A stretch of DNA of 64,000 nucleotides from Vreelandella olivaria (GTDB lineage: Bacteria > Pseudomonadota > Gammaproteobacteria > Pseudomonadales > Halomonadaceae): the NCBI GenBank assembly GCA_004295565.1, contig AP019416.1, positions 4,650,001 to 4,714,000 on the forward strand. Reading direction: 5' to 3'. Positions 20,409 through 30,191 of this stretch are shown here, one piece after another (position 1 is the stretch's first letter; the number at the start of each line of letters is the position of its first letter). The translations under genes were made by a program, and so were the position numbers. The notes beneath the pieces are model-generated. The model did not search any database, had not been told where the DNA came from, and saw only the letters and a list, made by a program, of their open reading frames with translations.

Positions 20409-22511
20409 ATGTTCATTCCCCATCACCGTTTTCTACGCTCTCCGCTGAGCGCTGCCATTCTCTCGGCACTGGCTGTTTCCACGGTATACGCTCAAGAAAG
20501 CACCGAGTTAGCCACCGTCACGGTCACTGCCCAGCAGGCTGCCACCAAAGTGGAAACGCCGACGATCGAAATACCTCAGAGCGTTTCCACGATCACCCGC
20601 GAACAGATGGATAACCGCGGCGTAAGTACCGTGCAGCGCGCCACCGACTATACGCCGGGTGTCTACAGCAATCAGGTCGGTGCCTCCAACCGTTTCGATT
20701 ACCTGGTACTGCGCGGCTTTTCTGACGGCAGCCTGAGCAATACCTTCCTGGATGGCCTAAAAGTCATGGGCGATGCCAACTCCCATAGCAGTATGCGCAT
20801 TGATCCATGGTTCTTGGAGAGCATTGAAGTGGTCCGTGGGCCCGCCTCAGTGCTCTATGGCCGCGCCTCCCCCTGGCGGGGTGGTCGCTCTGAACAGTAA
20901 GCGTCCCGAGTTTGAGCAGGGCGGTGAGCTGCGTTTCCGGGTCGGCAATAACAACCAGCGCAGCGCAGCGTTTGACCTCACCGGGCCGACTGGCGAAGAG
21001 CAACGGGTGGCCTTCCGCCTGACCGGGATTGCCAGCGCCGCGGATACCCAGTTTGGCCCGGCAGAAGAGGAGCGCTACGCCATTGCGCCCCGCCTCACCT
21101 GGGATATCACCGACGATACCAGCCTCACCGTAGAAGCCTACCTACAGGATGAGCCGGAAGGCGGCTACCACTCCGGCGTACCCTATGAGGGGGCCGTGGT
21201 CGCCCATAATGGCCGCAAGATCAGCAATAACTTTTATGATGGTGAAGAGGATTACGACACCTACGAGCGAACCCAACGCATGTTCGGCTACTCCCTTGAG
21301 CACCGCTTTAACGACCAGGTAACTGGCCGCCAGTTAATGCGCTACCTCAATTCAGATGTGGTACTCAATCAGGTTTACGGCTTTGGCTGGGTATCACCGG
21401 AATCTAATGAACTCACCCGCTACTACTCCGGCAGCGATGAGTCACTGGAAGCCTGGACGCTCGACAACCAGTTGGAAGCCAACATCAGCAGCGGCTTTAT
21501 GGATCACACCTTGCTATTCGGGATGGATTACCAGCAGCGGGAAAACGATGTGTCGTGGCCCACGGGATATTTCCCACCAATCAATGCGTTTAACCCTGTG
21601 TATGGCAGCGCCCCCATCGAGTTTTACGCTCCCATACGCGAACGCCATGAGATCGACCAGACCGGGGTGTACCTGCAAGACCAGATCGCTCTCGATAACT
21701 GGCGTTTCACTCTGGGCGGCCGCTACGACTGGGTCAATATCGACAATGCTAACCGCGATAGCGGTGATACCAGCTCCCTTAGCGACACCCAGTTCAGTGG
21801 CCGCGCCGGGGTGGTCTACCTGTTCGATAATGGCGTGGCTCCCTACCTGAGCTACTCCACCGCGTTCACCCCCACCAGCTTCGTGGATGAGGGAGGCGAC
21901 TTGCTGAAGCCCATGGAAGGCGAACAGTGGGAAATCGGCGTTAAATACCAGCCTAACGGTAGCCAAAACCAATATAGCGCAGCGCTGTTCCATATCGGCC
22001 AGGAGAACGTTGCCACCAAAGAGCAACCCACCGATCCATACCGCGCCGTGGGGAGATCGAATCCCAAGGGCTAGAGCTGGAAGCGCAGACCCATCTAACG
22101 GATACCCTCTCGGTTCAGGCAGGCTATAGCTTCACCGACATCACCTACGCCAAAAGCGACGATGGTAACCAGGGCAATAACGCGATTTACTCCCCACGGC
22201 ACCAAGTGCAGCTCTGGGGCCACTACCAAGCCAACGAGGGCTGGCTGAACGGCGTGGATATGGGGGTCGGCGTGCGTCACTACGCGGATATCGCCGCTGA
22301 CCGGGCCAACACCGAAACCGTGCCCGACTACACCCTGGTGGATGCCACCATTGGCTACGACCTGAGCCATGTTGGCGTTAAAGGTGTCGAAACACGATTA
22401 AACGTGAGCAATCTGCTCGATAAGGACTATGTTGCTTCCTGCAACTCGCTTGAGTACTGCTACTTTGGCGCTGAGCGCGGCGTGACCGCCAGCGTTCACT
22501 ACCGCTTCTAA
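20409..22511 (+). CDS. TonB-dependent siderophore receptor, hydroxamate type (two frameshifts)
   Basis: The start MFIPHHRFLRSPLSAAILSA gives a signal peptide ending VYAQ. The plug carries ATVTVTAQQAATKVETPTIEIPQSVSTITREQ and VVRGPASVLYGRASPGG, typical of FhuE/FoxA/FpvA-like receptors. The C terminus is RGVTASVHYRF. An extra C near 20870 and a missing G near 22050 break the frame; the repaired length is about 700 residues. An in-frame ATG at 20388 is possible but makes a poorer signal peptide. Ferric hydroxamate uptake is inferred from the FhuD-like gene downstream. Confidence 0.85.
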
Positions 22512-22537
22512 ACGCTCGTGCTAGGCGGCGGTTCAAG

Positions 22538-22573
22538 CCCTTATCTAAGTCCTTGTCTAAGCCCTTATCTAAG
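22538..22573 (+). repeat. Three 12-bp tandem repeats after the receptor gene
   Basis: CCCTTATCTAAG, TCCTTGTCTAAG and CCCTTATCTAAG follow one another in the 3' region. No function is evident. Confidence 0.7.
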
Positions 22574-22599
22574 CATCGTTAATTTCTTGTAACTCCACC

Positions 22600-22629
22600 T
22601 GCCCAGGCCACTCCACCTGGGCATTTTTT
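22600..22629 (+). terminator. Rho-independent terminator after the second receptor
   Basis: An 8-bp stem (TGCCCAGG at 22600-22607 and CCTGGGCA at 22616-22623) with an 8-nt loop is followed by six Ts. Confidence 0.9.
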
Positions 22630-22646
22630 CTTGAATGCAGGTTTGC

Positions 22647-22667
22647 AAACAATAAATATTATCGTTT
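22647..22667. promoter_or_regulatory. Candidate Fur box before the FhuD-like gene
   Basis: A 21-bp near-palindrome with AAACAATA and TATCGTTT arms around an AT-rich centre contains ATTATC. It lies about 40 bp upstream of the binding-protein start. Confidence 0.4.
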
Positions 22668-22705
22668 AAATACAGCCCTTATTTTCCGGATGGCCTCTCA
22701 CCACC

Positions 22706-23621
22706 ATGCGCCACACCAACCTGTTCTCTTTGCTCGCCCGCTGCGGGCTGTTCGCCGTTTGTATGCTGAGCGTTTCTACTGCCCAAGCGCAGTGGGCCAC
22801 GGTGGACTGGACGATCGCCGAAACCTTGCTGGCGATTGATGCGCCGGTTAGCAGCGTCGCCCAGCAGAGTGACTACCACGCCTGGGTGGGCGAGCCTCAT
22901 ATTCCCGATAGTGCCACCGATATGGGCCTGCGCACCCAGCCCAATATGGAACTGCTGGCTCAGGTGCCACCAGAGCAGACGCTGATTTCGCCCATGTTCG
23001 CCGGTTTGACACCGCGCCTGGAGCGCATCGCCCCGGTCACTTCATTCTCGCTCTACTCCCCCGGCACCGATACCTGGCAAGAAATGCAAACGCTGACCCG
23101 CCAGTTAGGCGAATTAACCGGGCACCAGCCCCAGGCTGAGCAGCTTATTGAAGAGACCCAAGCCTTGATGGCCAGCCTGCGCGAATCCCGCCCCCTCTCA
23201 CAGTCTGAAATCTCACCGCTGCTGATGGTGCAGTTTATGGATGCCCGCCATGTGCGCGTGTTTGGGGAAAACAGCTTATATAACGCCGTGCTGGAGCAGC
23301 TCGACCTCCCCAATGCCTGGGATCAAGCCACGAATGCCTGGGGATTTGCGCTGGTAGGGATTGAGGCGCTGGCACGCTACCCAGAAGCAACGCTGGTGAT
23401 CATCGACCCGCTGCCCACCGGGGTCGATGAGCAGTTAGCAAAAAGCGGCCTATGGCAGCAGCTTCCCAGCGTTAAAAACGACAGACTGTTGCACCTACCG
23501 CCGGTATGGAGCTTCGGCGCACTCCCCCTCTGCACAGCGTTTTGCCCGGGAACTGGCTGGGGCGCTGGAGGCTGGGGATGTAGCGCTTCAGTCAGCAGAC
23601 ACACCAACTGCATCAAATTGA
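22706..23621 (+). CDS. Iron-siderophore periplasmic binding protein, FhuD-like (one frameshift)
   Basis: A signal peptide (MRHTNLFSLLARCGLFAVCM... ending AQA) precedes a class III binding domain: ETLLAIDAPVSSVAQQSDYHAWVG, then LISPMFAGLTPRLERIAPV, a long helix, and GENSLYNAVLEQLDLPNAW as in FhuD. One extra C near 23528 shifts the frame; removing it restores FGALPSAQRFARELAGALEAG and a stop at 23619-23621. No fhuC or fhuB follows, so its permease and ATPase must lie elsewhere or be lost. Confidence 0.8.
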
Positions 23622-23646
23622 AAAAGGCACCGTTTTGACGTACAAT
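23618..23646 (+). promoter_or_regulatory. Sigma-70 promoter of the tacAT module
   Basis: TTGAAA and TACAAT are separated by exactly 17 bp, ending 32 bp before the antitoxin start. The promoter overlaps the end of the FhuD-like gene. Confidence 0.65.
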
Positions 23647-23677
23647 TACTTCAGATGAACCACATCAGGAATCCGTC

Positions 23678-23972
23678 ATGAGCGTAGCCACCGATACCAA
23701 ACAAGAGCGTATTAATCTCCGGTTGAAACATAGCGCCAAAATGGCGCTTGAACGCGCGGCAAGCTTCGAAGGGAAAACCGTCAGCAATTTCATCCTGACC
23801 AGCGCCTTGGCGCATGCCGAAAAAAACCATTCATGCGCATGAAGCCATGAGCCTAAACAACCAAGATGCTGAAGCCTTTTTCAATGCGTTGGCTAAGCCG
23901 GTTAGCTTCAACAAAAACTGGCAGCCGCTTTCGAGGAGCATGGTCGGCGTGTCACTAGCCAATGACCGATGA
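23678..23972 (+). CDS. tacA: TacA-like DUF1778 antitoxin (one frameshift)
   Basis: The N-terminal ribbon-helix-helix domain (TKQERINLRLKHSAKMALERAASFEGKTVSNFI) binds the operator; the C-terminal tail (DAEAFFNALAKPVSFNKNWQPL) neutralises the toxin. The A run near 23820 has seven As where six keep the frame; repair gives a 97-residue protein. Its end overlaps the toxin start by 11 bp, the usual coupling in this module. Confidence 0.82.
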
Positions 23973-24462
23973 TACAAACCTGGTCATACGACCACTGAAC
24001 AGCGATCACTACAGGCCAGGGTTTCACTGCGGCGTACCCTCACTGGATAACTATATTCAAAAACAGGCGCGCCTTGATGTGAAGCGTCGTGTCAGTCGGG
24101 TATTTGTGGCAACAATGGTGGAGCAGCCAACGAGCATTGTGGGCTATTACACGCTCTCCACGCTGTCGATTGAACTCGGTCAATTGCCCCAAGACCTCGC
24201 GCGTAAACTCCCGCGGCACCCTATCCCGGCGGCCCTGCTCGGCAGGTTAGCGGTTAATAAAGGCGCCCAGGCCCACGGGGTGGGGAAAATGCTGCTGGTC
24301 GATGCCATCAAGCGGACGCTGGCTGTCAGCGATGAGATCGCCATTTATGCCATGGTCGTCGACGCCATTGATGAGCGAGCAAAGCGCTTTTATGAACAGT
24401 TTGGGTTCTCGCTTCTAAGCTCAGACAGCCAACGGCTGTTCCTGCCGCTTAAATCCATCTGA
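23962..24462 (+). CDS. tacT: TacT-like GNAT acetyltransferase toxin
   Basis: The 166-residue GNAT protein carries the TacT pattern: FHCGVPSLDNYIQKQA, GYYTLSTLSIELGQLP, LLGRLAVNKGAQAHGVGKMLL (acetyl-CoA loop) and VDAIDERAKRFYEQFGF. Known relatives acetylate the amino group of charged tRNAs and stop translation. It is intact, so it needs a working antitoxin in the cell; this supports the view that the tacA frameshift is a sequence error. Confidence 0.9.
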   Translation: MTDDTNLVIRPLNSDHYRPGFHCGVPSLDNYIQKQARLDVKRRVSRVFVATMVEQPTSIVGYYTLSTLSIELGQLPQDLARKLPRHPIPAALLGRLAVNKGAQAHGVGKMLLVDAIKRTLAVSDEIAIYAMVVDAIDERAKRFYEQFGFSLLSSDSQRLFLPLKSI

Positions 24463-24561
24463 ATGTATTGCATCAGAATTTATTAGTAGCAGCCAAATCG
24501 TCTTAGTGTATGTTTTCTTTCCATTAAGCTTCCTCTCCGAAGCCTATTTTCCAGCCTATAC

Positions 24562-25197
24562 TTAATCACTAGGATCTAACTTAGCGCGTGAAGCGATAAT
24601 GTGACTGCGTAGGATGGAGCTGGCCTCTTCGGTCAAGCCATTTACAAACGCACGAACGATTGCTTCGTGATCATCTAACCAGCGGTTAGTTTCAGATGAT
24701 AACTTCTCATAATTGCTAGCATACAAGGCACAGCTAGTCCGCAGCTCCTCGACAATGGCTAGCTGACGCGGTCTACGCGCTGGCAAGTAAAGCGCTCGGT
24801 GAAATTGCCAATCTCCTGCTTGCCATCCCGGGCGTCCCGCTTCCAGCGATGACTTTTTGAGTGCATAGCTAACTTCCATGTGGTCACTGTTATTGGCTAA
24901 ATTGATAGCGCGCTCAAGAAGATCACACTCAAGAGTAACCCTAAGATCATAGATTTCATCTAACTCTTCGGACGTTAAAGAGATGACACGAGCCCCTTTT
25001 CCAGGGATGACATGGACTAACTTCTCGTTGGCAAGAGCCTGCAAAGCATCTCTCACAGGTATACGACTGACCTCATATTTAGCGGCAAGTGCAGCCTGAT
25101 GCAGCATCGAACCAGGAGCATACCGCCCTTCTAAAATCTCCATTCGAATTTTTTCAACAAGACTCATTGGCATTTTTCTCGATGCGTATGTATACAT
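24562..25197 (-). CDS. GntR-family regulator (FCD subfamily)
   Basis: The protein is 211 residues with an N-terminal winged helix (LVEKIRMEILEGRYAPGSMLHQAALAAKYEVSRIPVRDALQALANEKLV) and a C-terminal all-helical FCD ligand domain. The annotated start lies inside a 22-bp palindrome; ATG 25173 (MPMSLVEK) is a plausible alternative that leaves the palindrome upstream. It is divergent from the OsmC gene, which it probably controls together with itself. The codons look AT-richer than neighbouring core genes, a possible sign of transfer. Confidence 0.85.
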   Translation of the reverse strand: MYTYASRKMPMSLVEKIRMEILEGRYAPGSMLHQAALAAKYEVSRIPVRDALQALANEKLVHVIPGKGARVISLTSEELDEIYDLRVTLECDLLERAINLANNSDHMEVSYALKKSSLEAGRPGWQAGDWQFHRALYLPARRPRQLAIVEELRTSCALYASNYEKLSSETNRWLDDHEAIVRAFVNGLTEEASSILRSHIIASRAKLDPSD

Positions 25198-25207
25198 GTA
25201 TACATAC
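25186..25207. promoter_or_regulatory. Perfect 22-bp palindrome, probable GntR operator
   Basis: The half-site GTATGTATACA is followed by its exact complement, centred between the divergent GntR and OsmC genes and overlapping the annotated GntR start codon. The length and the TGTATACA core fit GntR-family operators. Confidence 0.75.
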
Positions 25208-25230
25208 TATCAAAGCCAAGAGATAAAACC

Positions 25231-25701
25231 ATGGGTCATGAATATTCTTCACATGTTGTTTGGACTGGAAGCCGCGGGAACGGTACGACTGGCTATCACG
25301 ATTTTGATAGGACTTGGGATATTTCCATAGCGGGTAAGTCTGTCATTCACTGCTCTAATGACCCTCTTCTAGGTGGTGATCCAACAAAGATGAATCCAGA
25401 AGACCTCTTGCTATCGGCATTGTCTGCCTGTCACATGCTCTGGTATCTGCATTATGCGTCCGATGAAGGTATCGTGGTTACATCTTATGCAGATAGCCCT
25501 GTGGGTCTAGGAAAGGTGGGGCGAGGAGGAGCAGGGCATTTTTCATCCGCTACTTTGCGCCCTAAAATAACAGTGAAGGCAGGGACTGATTTACAAGCTG
25601 CAGAAGCTATCCACCACCGGATACATGAGGTTTGCTTTATTGCACGATCAATAAATTTTCCTGTGAACTACGAGTCCACCTTCACTACAGAGGGAAGCTA
25701 A
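25231..25701 (+). CDS. OsmC-family peroxiredoxin-like protein
   Basis: The 156-residue protein carries the two reactive cysteines of the OsmC/Ohr fold in LSALSACHMLWYLH and EVCFIARSINFPV. The N terminus (YSSHVVWTGSRGNGTTGYHDFDR) is of the OsmC subgroup close to YhfA-like proteins. Family members reduce organic hydroperoxides. It sits opposite the GntR gene across the palindrome. The substrate is unknown. Confidence 0.85.
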   Translation: MGHEYSSHVVWTGSRGNGTTGYHDFDRTWDISIAGKSVIHCSNDPLLGGDPTKMNPEDLLLSALSACHMLWYLHYASDEGIVVTSYADSPVGLGKVGRGGAGHFSSATLRPKITVKAGTDLQAAEAIHHRIHEVCFIARSINFPVNYESTFTTEGS

Positions 25702-25787
25702 TTAATAGCATTTCCACGACTGAATGATGCTTGGTCAACCGTTCGACTCTGCTCGTCTCCGCGTTGGCCGAATTGACGATGGGATCT

Positions 25788-25883
25788 TTACAGCCGTTTC
25801 ACCTTCGCGGCGAGCATTTCGGTTTTTTCCCACAACATCGGATGGGCATAGATCGTCCATCCATTAACTGTTAGAGGCTTCAT
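25788..25883 (-). pseudogene. yhaV: Truncated YhaV-type RNase toxin
   Basis: The 31-residue reading frame MKPLTVNGWTIYAHPMLWEKTEMLAAKVKRL matches the N terminus of YhaV (VNGW.-.YAHP motif) and then stops. No frame downstream restores the catalytic C-terminal part. Its ATG overlaps the prlF stop (ATGA), as in intact prlF-yhaV operons. The toxin is therefore a remnant without the RelE-like active-site region. Confidence 0.7.
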
Positions 25884-26208
25884 TCGTCGTCGTCATCCTG
25901 TGCCGCTTCGGGATCTACCTCAAGCCCTCGGTAAGACGTTCAGCCTCAGTGCAACTACCTGCGGTAACAGGACGAATGCTCTCTGGATGCACCAGAAGAT
26001 CGCGCTCCAGAAAGTTAAGAAAGTTGACCATCACAGGGTCGTGCTTGGCCTCATCACTGGCATGGGAAAGCACCACTTCACCATTCGAGCGTAAGGCATA
26101 GTGGATACGGTCTCGGCGTTTCAGCTTTAGTGCCTGACGAATCGATGCTGGAATGGTCGTTTGATAGTGATCCGTCAGAGTAGAGTAATCTTCAATGGGA
26201 GTGCTCAT
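25880..26208 (-). CDS. prlF: PrlF-type antitoxin (one frameshift)
   Basis: An AbrB-like swapped-hairpin domain (SDHYQTTIPASIRQALKLKRRDRIHYALRSNGEVVLS in outline) is followed by the PrlF C-terminal part NFLNFLERDLLVHPESIRPV. One G is missing near 25917; repair replaces the early stop with GLEVDPEAAQDDDDE. The start at 26208 has GGAG 7 nt upstream, better than the ATG directly before it. It autoregulates and neutralises YhaV in known systems; here the partner toxin is truncated. Confidence 0.75.
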
Positions 26209-26417
26209 CATCGCTCTCCACTTAGTGGCAATGCAAAAGTGATTACTAACAATTTAAGGCAACCGTATTACCTCGACAAGCTGCCCCAACTATTTTAAAC
26301 CCACCCCTTAAGCGCTACCAAAGCGTTCTTAATTACGATAGGTTAAGCACTTAAGATAAAGTAGAGTTCGCTTACATTGGGGTTAGGGCTCTTAGCAAAC
26401 GATAGCGAGGGAGAGCA

Positions 26418-27923
26418 ATGACGCTAGCCATTGTCGCCACGCGGGCAGGCGTAGGTTTAGATGCACCAGCGGTGCATGTTGAGGTGCATCTGGCCAACGG
26501 CTTGCCGGGCCTAACACTGGTGGGCCTGCCGGAAACGGCGGTAAAAGAGAGCCGCGAACGGGTGCGCAGCGCGCTAGTCAATGCGGGCTTTGATTTTCCC
26601 AACACTCGCCGTATTACCTTAAACCTCGCCCCCGCTGATCTGCCCAAAGAGGGAGGCCGCTTCGACCTTCCCATTGCTCTTGGTATTCTCGCCGCCTCAG
26701 GACAAATTCCCGTGGAGGCATTAGAAGGCATGGAGTGTGCTGGCGAGTTAGCCCTGGATGGCAAGCTGCGTGCCGTGCCGGGCATACTGCCCTTGCCCTG
26801 GCCACCCGGCGGGCGAAAAAAGCGCTGATTATTCCCCGCGCCTGCGCCGATGAAGCAGCGCTGGCAGGCGATTTGCCGGTACTACCCGCCGATACGCTCT
26901 GGCAAGTCGTCGCTCACCTACTCGACCAAGAGAAGATCCCGCCGCACAAGCTCAGTGCCTCGGTGAAAACCACTGCCCCAGTCGATGATCTCGCCGATGT
27001 GCGCGGCCAACAGCAGGCTCGCCGGGCGCTGGAAGTTGCGGCGGCCGGGGGCCATAACCTGTTGTTTGCCGGCCCGCCCGGCACGGGCAAAACCATGTTG
27101 GCCAGCCGGCTGCCCGGCATTCTGCCGCCGCTTTCCGAGGAGGATGCCTTGGAAGTGGCTGCCGTGCGTTCGGTCTGCGGGCTACCACTGGAAGCCGACT
27201 GGGGTAAGCGGCCCTTCCGCCAACCCCACCACAGCGCCAGTGCCGCCGCTTTGGTGGGTGGCGGCTCAAAACCAAACCCGGCGAAATCTCCCTAGCTCAC
27301 CACGGTGTGCTGTTCTTAGACGAACTACCGGAGTTTTCCCGTCATGTGCTAGAAGTTCTTCGGCAACCACTGGAAACTGGAGAAATCCATTTAGCCCGCG
27401 CCAGTCATGAACGTCGCTACCCTGCTCAGTTTCAGCTAGTGGCGGCTATGAATCCCTGCCCTGCGGCCACCTGGGCGACCCACGCCAGCGCTGCCAGTGC
27501 ACTGCCAGCCAAATCCAGCGCTACCAAGCGCGGCTTTCCGGGCCACTGCTAGACCGTATCGATCTTCAGGTAGAAGTGCCCGCGCTGCCGCCAGAGCAGC
27601 TTACCGCCCAAACCCAAGGCGAATCTTCGGAAGCCGTGCGTGAGCGGGTGATGGCCGCCCGAGAACGCCAAATGGCCCGCGGCGCGCTGAATAGCCAGCT
27701 AAGCGGCAAAGCCCTGGAAGCCGCCTGCGCGCTTAATGATGAAGAGCGCGCTTGGCTCGCGGGCGTGCTGGAAAAGCTCAAACTCTCCGCCCGCGCCTAT
27801 CACCGCGTACTGCGGGTAGCGCTCACCCTGGCCGACCTGCAGGGCGAACCCAAGCCCACCCAGCCGCATCTAATTGAGGCCATTGGCTACCGGCAGTTGG
27901 ATCGGATGTTGAAGGGAGCTTAA
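26418..27923 (+). CDS. comM: Mg-chelatase-like AAA ATPase ComM/YifB (three frameshifts)
   Basis: It has an N-terminal ChlI domain ([19 protein letters not shown]..., [21 protein letters not shown]) and an AAA core with Walker [47 protein letters not shown], a NPCPCG zinc-like motif and a C-terminal lid. ComM is a hexameric helicase that promotes branch migration during natural transformation. Bases are missing near 26796 (G), 27272 (C) and 27461 (C). The repaired length is about 502 residues. GAGGGAGA precedes the start. Confidence 0.9.
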
Positions 27924-28098
27924 CTGCAGTTATTGGCCATTACATCGATAAGCGTTTGGCATAGAGCGTCCAGCTTGTCACCGGTAGCGGCATCGTTTAA
28001 CGCACCCGATTCGTTAAAAGCGCTACTAACCTTCGGCTGTGATAACGGTTGCGGCAATATGATCAGCCCAGATTGGCAAGCAACTGCTGACCAAACGG
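27872..28098 (+). repeat. Left copy of the comM/flavin-reductase junction
   Basis: The end of comM and the adjacent end of a convergent flavin-reductase gene are repeated, at roughly 75-80% identity by eye, at 36307-36530. Between the copies lies an 8.2-kb sugar-catabolism island. Here comM is complete and the reductase is cut to its C-terminal 57 or so codons. Confidence 0.85.
27920..28098 (-). pseudogene. C-terminal remnant of NADPH-dependent FMN reductase
   Basis: Reading the minus strand gives GQQLLANLGLIILPQ, then SSAFNESGALNDAATGDKLDAL and DVMANNCS before a stop convergent with comM. It aligns along its length with the C terminus of the intact reductase at 36358. No start or FMN-binding part is present, so it is the truncated end left by the island insertion. 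Confidence 0.8.
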
Positions 28099-28281
28099 TA
28101 GGACTCGCAAAACTCGATTATGACTCACGAGCGCTTTCGATGCCTTTTTATGGCATACCCTAACTATCAGTGATACCGGTATTTGGATGATTGGGCTGAT
28201 AACCTAACACGCTACAAACAATATCTGGATCATGTCTTTTTTGCGCTCTGGTGAGGGTCTCTTCGTTAGGGCAAAAAAAGG
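28099..28281. other. Left edge of the island, no gene seen
   Basis: The homology to the right junction stops near 28098. The next 180 bp contain no convincing gene, IS end or tRNA. A short 5-bp ATGCC/GGCAT hairpin is present. Confidence 0.4.
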
Positions 28282-29277
28282 TCAGGCATCAATCAGGCCA
28301 ATCATACGTTCCAACCGTTCCATCGCCATTACTGCGTCACTGATATCTGGTACGTTACGACTTTCGCCCCTCAGCACCGCTGCTACGTCGGACAGTAACG
28401 CCGCATATCCCTTGTGATCTTCATTCGCGGCGGCAGTGAAGTTGGGCGTCCAGCTTAGCGTGTCGCACTCACTATCCAGCATCGCCCCTGGATCCTGTGC
28501 CTTGAACGGCGGGTCGCGGTAGAGAGTCACGTTGATGATGTTGTCCACGTGGATACGGGCATGGTCACCCATGATACGAATTTCCTCCATCGGCGTGCCG
28601 CGGGACTGCACTGTGCCCATGACAATGTTGCCAATTTTTCCACTCTGGGTGGTAAAGTTAAGGTGCAGCAACAGTTTACCCGGCTCGGGAGAAACTGAGC
28701 GTACTTGCATGTCGCCAAAATCTTCGCCCGTGAACCACGGAATCAGATCCATATAGTGGACGCAATGATGGAGATAGAATCCGGTATAGTCTGCCTCACC
28801 CTCAAAGTAAGTCGGCGCTGTCATGTAAGCGCCGGTGATGCCTAGGATTTTGCCGAAACCACCACTCCTCAGCACGTTCATAGCGATTTTGTTGCCGGTG
28901 GAGTAACGTTTCATAAAGCCAACCATAACCGGCTTACCTGCTTTCTCAGCAGCCTGTGCGATCTCGCGAGCGCCTGCCGCCGTGACAGCAGGTGGCTTTT
29001 CCATAAACACCGGCAGTCCCGCCTTCAGTGCGGCTAGAGATGCTAAGCGATGCAATTCGGGCCCTACTGCCATGCCGATGGCATCAAGGCCCGGTATTCG
29101 GATCAGCTCGTTGAAATCGTCAGTTACAGCCTCGACGCCATACTCTTCAGCCGTCTTATTAAGTGCCTCTCCATCGTGGTCGCACAGCGCCGCGATGTTG
29201 ATGTCGTTTCGCCCCATCTGTGGCAGAAGCATCTGGCGCGCGTGGGTACCGCAACCGATCCAGCCTATATTGATCAT
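28282..29277 (-). CDS. Gfo/Idh/MocA-family NAD(P)-dependent oxidoreductase
   Basis: The 331-residue protein opens with a Rossmann motif ([20 protein letters not shown]) and carries the EKP motif of the family in [23 protein letters not shown]-terminal alpha/beta sheet domain follows. Family members oxidise sugars, inositols or reduce their keto forms. Its start overlaps the upstream isomerase stop by 4 bp, and it is the last gene of the island operon, so it probably acts on the imported sugar or its epimer. It is intact. Confidence 0.88.
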   Translation of the reverse strand: MINIGWIGCGTHARQMLLPQMGRNDINIAALCDHDGEALNKTAEEYGVEAVTDDFNELIRIPGLDAIGMAVGPELHRLASLAALKAGLPVFMEKPPAVTAAGAREIAQAAEKAGKPVMVGFMKRYSTGNKIAMNVLRSGGFGKILGITGAYMTAPTYFEGEADYTGFYLHHCVHYMDLIPWFTGEDFGDMQVRSVSPEPGKLLLHLNFTTQSGKIGNIVMGTVQSRGTPMEEIRIMGDHARIHVDNIINVTLYRDPPFKAQDPGAMLDSECDTLSWTPNFTAAANEDHKGYAALLSDVAAVLRGESRNVPDISDAVMAMERLERMIGLIDA

Positions 29278-30191
29278 TGGTCCACCTCAGCAAGAGTCAG
29301 TGCGTTGCGTATGACGCCGAGTCCCGCTCGCAGCTTGTCGCTTTCATCCTCACGAGGCGCACGCCAGTGCGCAATAGGCAGAGCCACGCGATCATCGGCG
29401 CGTCTAAAGGGTTCCAGCGAAATTGGCCCGACGTAGTTCACATGCGCAAGCGCGCGCATAACAGCAACCCAGTCGATATGGCCGGTGCCAGGATGGCCAC
29501 GGTGATTCTCGTTTGCTTGGAAATGCACGATCCTTTCGCCCGCCATGCGGATTGCATCTGGGATCGAACGCTCCTCCATATTCATGTGGAAGGTGTCGAG
29601 CATCAGCTTGAAGGCGGGGTTATCGACAGCATCCACTACTTCGCAGGCTTGTCTTGTGGTCGAGAGAATATCAGTTTCAAACCGATTCAAGGCCTCAACG
29701 GCTAAGGTAACCCCGGCTGCCTGTGCAAGCGGCGCGACCTCGGAGAAAGCGGCGATGGTGCGTTCAGCACGGGCGACGATGTCGTCGTCACTGCGCGCCA
29801 CCGGAGGTCGACCTGCAAATACCATAGGCTCGCCATATAAAGAATTACCCACAATGCCACCACCAAGTTCTGCCGCGGCGTCGATGCAGAACTTGAGATA
29901 ATCAAGGCCGCCATTCTGGTTGATCGGATCTTCCGAAGCGACCGATCGCTGTTGATTCACTCGGGCCGCGAGCACCACAAAGATACCAGCATCATCAGCC
30001 GCTTTTTTCACGTCTGCGATGGAAAGCCTATCCTCTGGCTCGGGCACCAGCAGTTCGACGAAATCGAAGCCTAGGTCTGCTGCCTTTTGGAAGTAATGTA
30101 AGTCCTTGCCGGCAAAGGGCCGGGTGAACTGCATAGAGATGATACCTATGGGATTTTTCAAGTCTACAGTCCTTTTCTTTGGTTCTTTCAA
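29274..30191 (-). CDS. Sugar isomerase/epimerase, D-tagatose-3-epimerase-like TIM barrel
   Basis: The 305-residue protein has the metal ligands expected for ketose 3-epimerases in order: Glu in [10 protein letters not shown], Asp and His in [12 protein letters not shown], His in [16 protein letters not shown], and Glu in GPISLEPFR. The N-terminal MQFTRPF region fits the AP-endonuclease-type barrel. Such enzymes interconvert ketohexoses or hydroxypyruvate-like compounds. It lies between the oxidoreductase and the ABC permease genes with no gap, so it belongs to the same catabolic operon. It is intact. Confidence 0.85.
   Translation of the reverse strand: MKEPKKRTVDLKNPIGIISMQFTRPFAGKDLHYFQKAADLGFDFVELLVPEPEDRLSIADVKKAADDAGIFVVLAARVNQQRSVASEDPINQNGGLDYLKFCIDAAAELGGGIVGNSLYGEPMVFAGRPPVARSDDDIVARAERTIAAFSEVAPLAQAAGVTLAVEALNRFETDILSTTRQACEVVDAVDNPAFKLMLDTFHMNMEERSIPDAIRMAGERIVHFQANENHRGHPGTGHIDWVAVMRALAHVNYVGPISLEPFRRADDRVALPIAHWRAPREDESDKLRAGLGVIRNALTLAEVDQ

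Noticed and set aside
24562-25197. TacAT and the GntR/OsmC pair as one operon
   Set aside because: The GntR gene is convergent with tacT and divergent from OsmC, so the units are transcribed separately.
28099-28281. Insertion-sequence end or tRNA attachment site at the left edge of the sugar island
   Set aside because: No tRNA-like fold, integrase gene, or terminal inverted repeat was found; the duplicated comM/reductase junction is a sufficient explanation.
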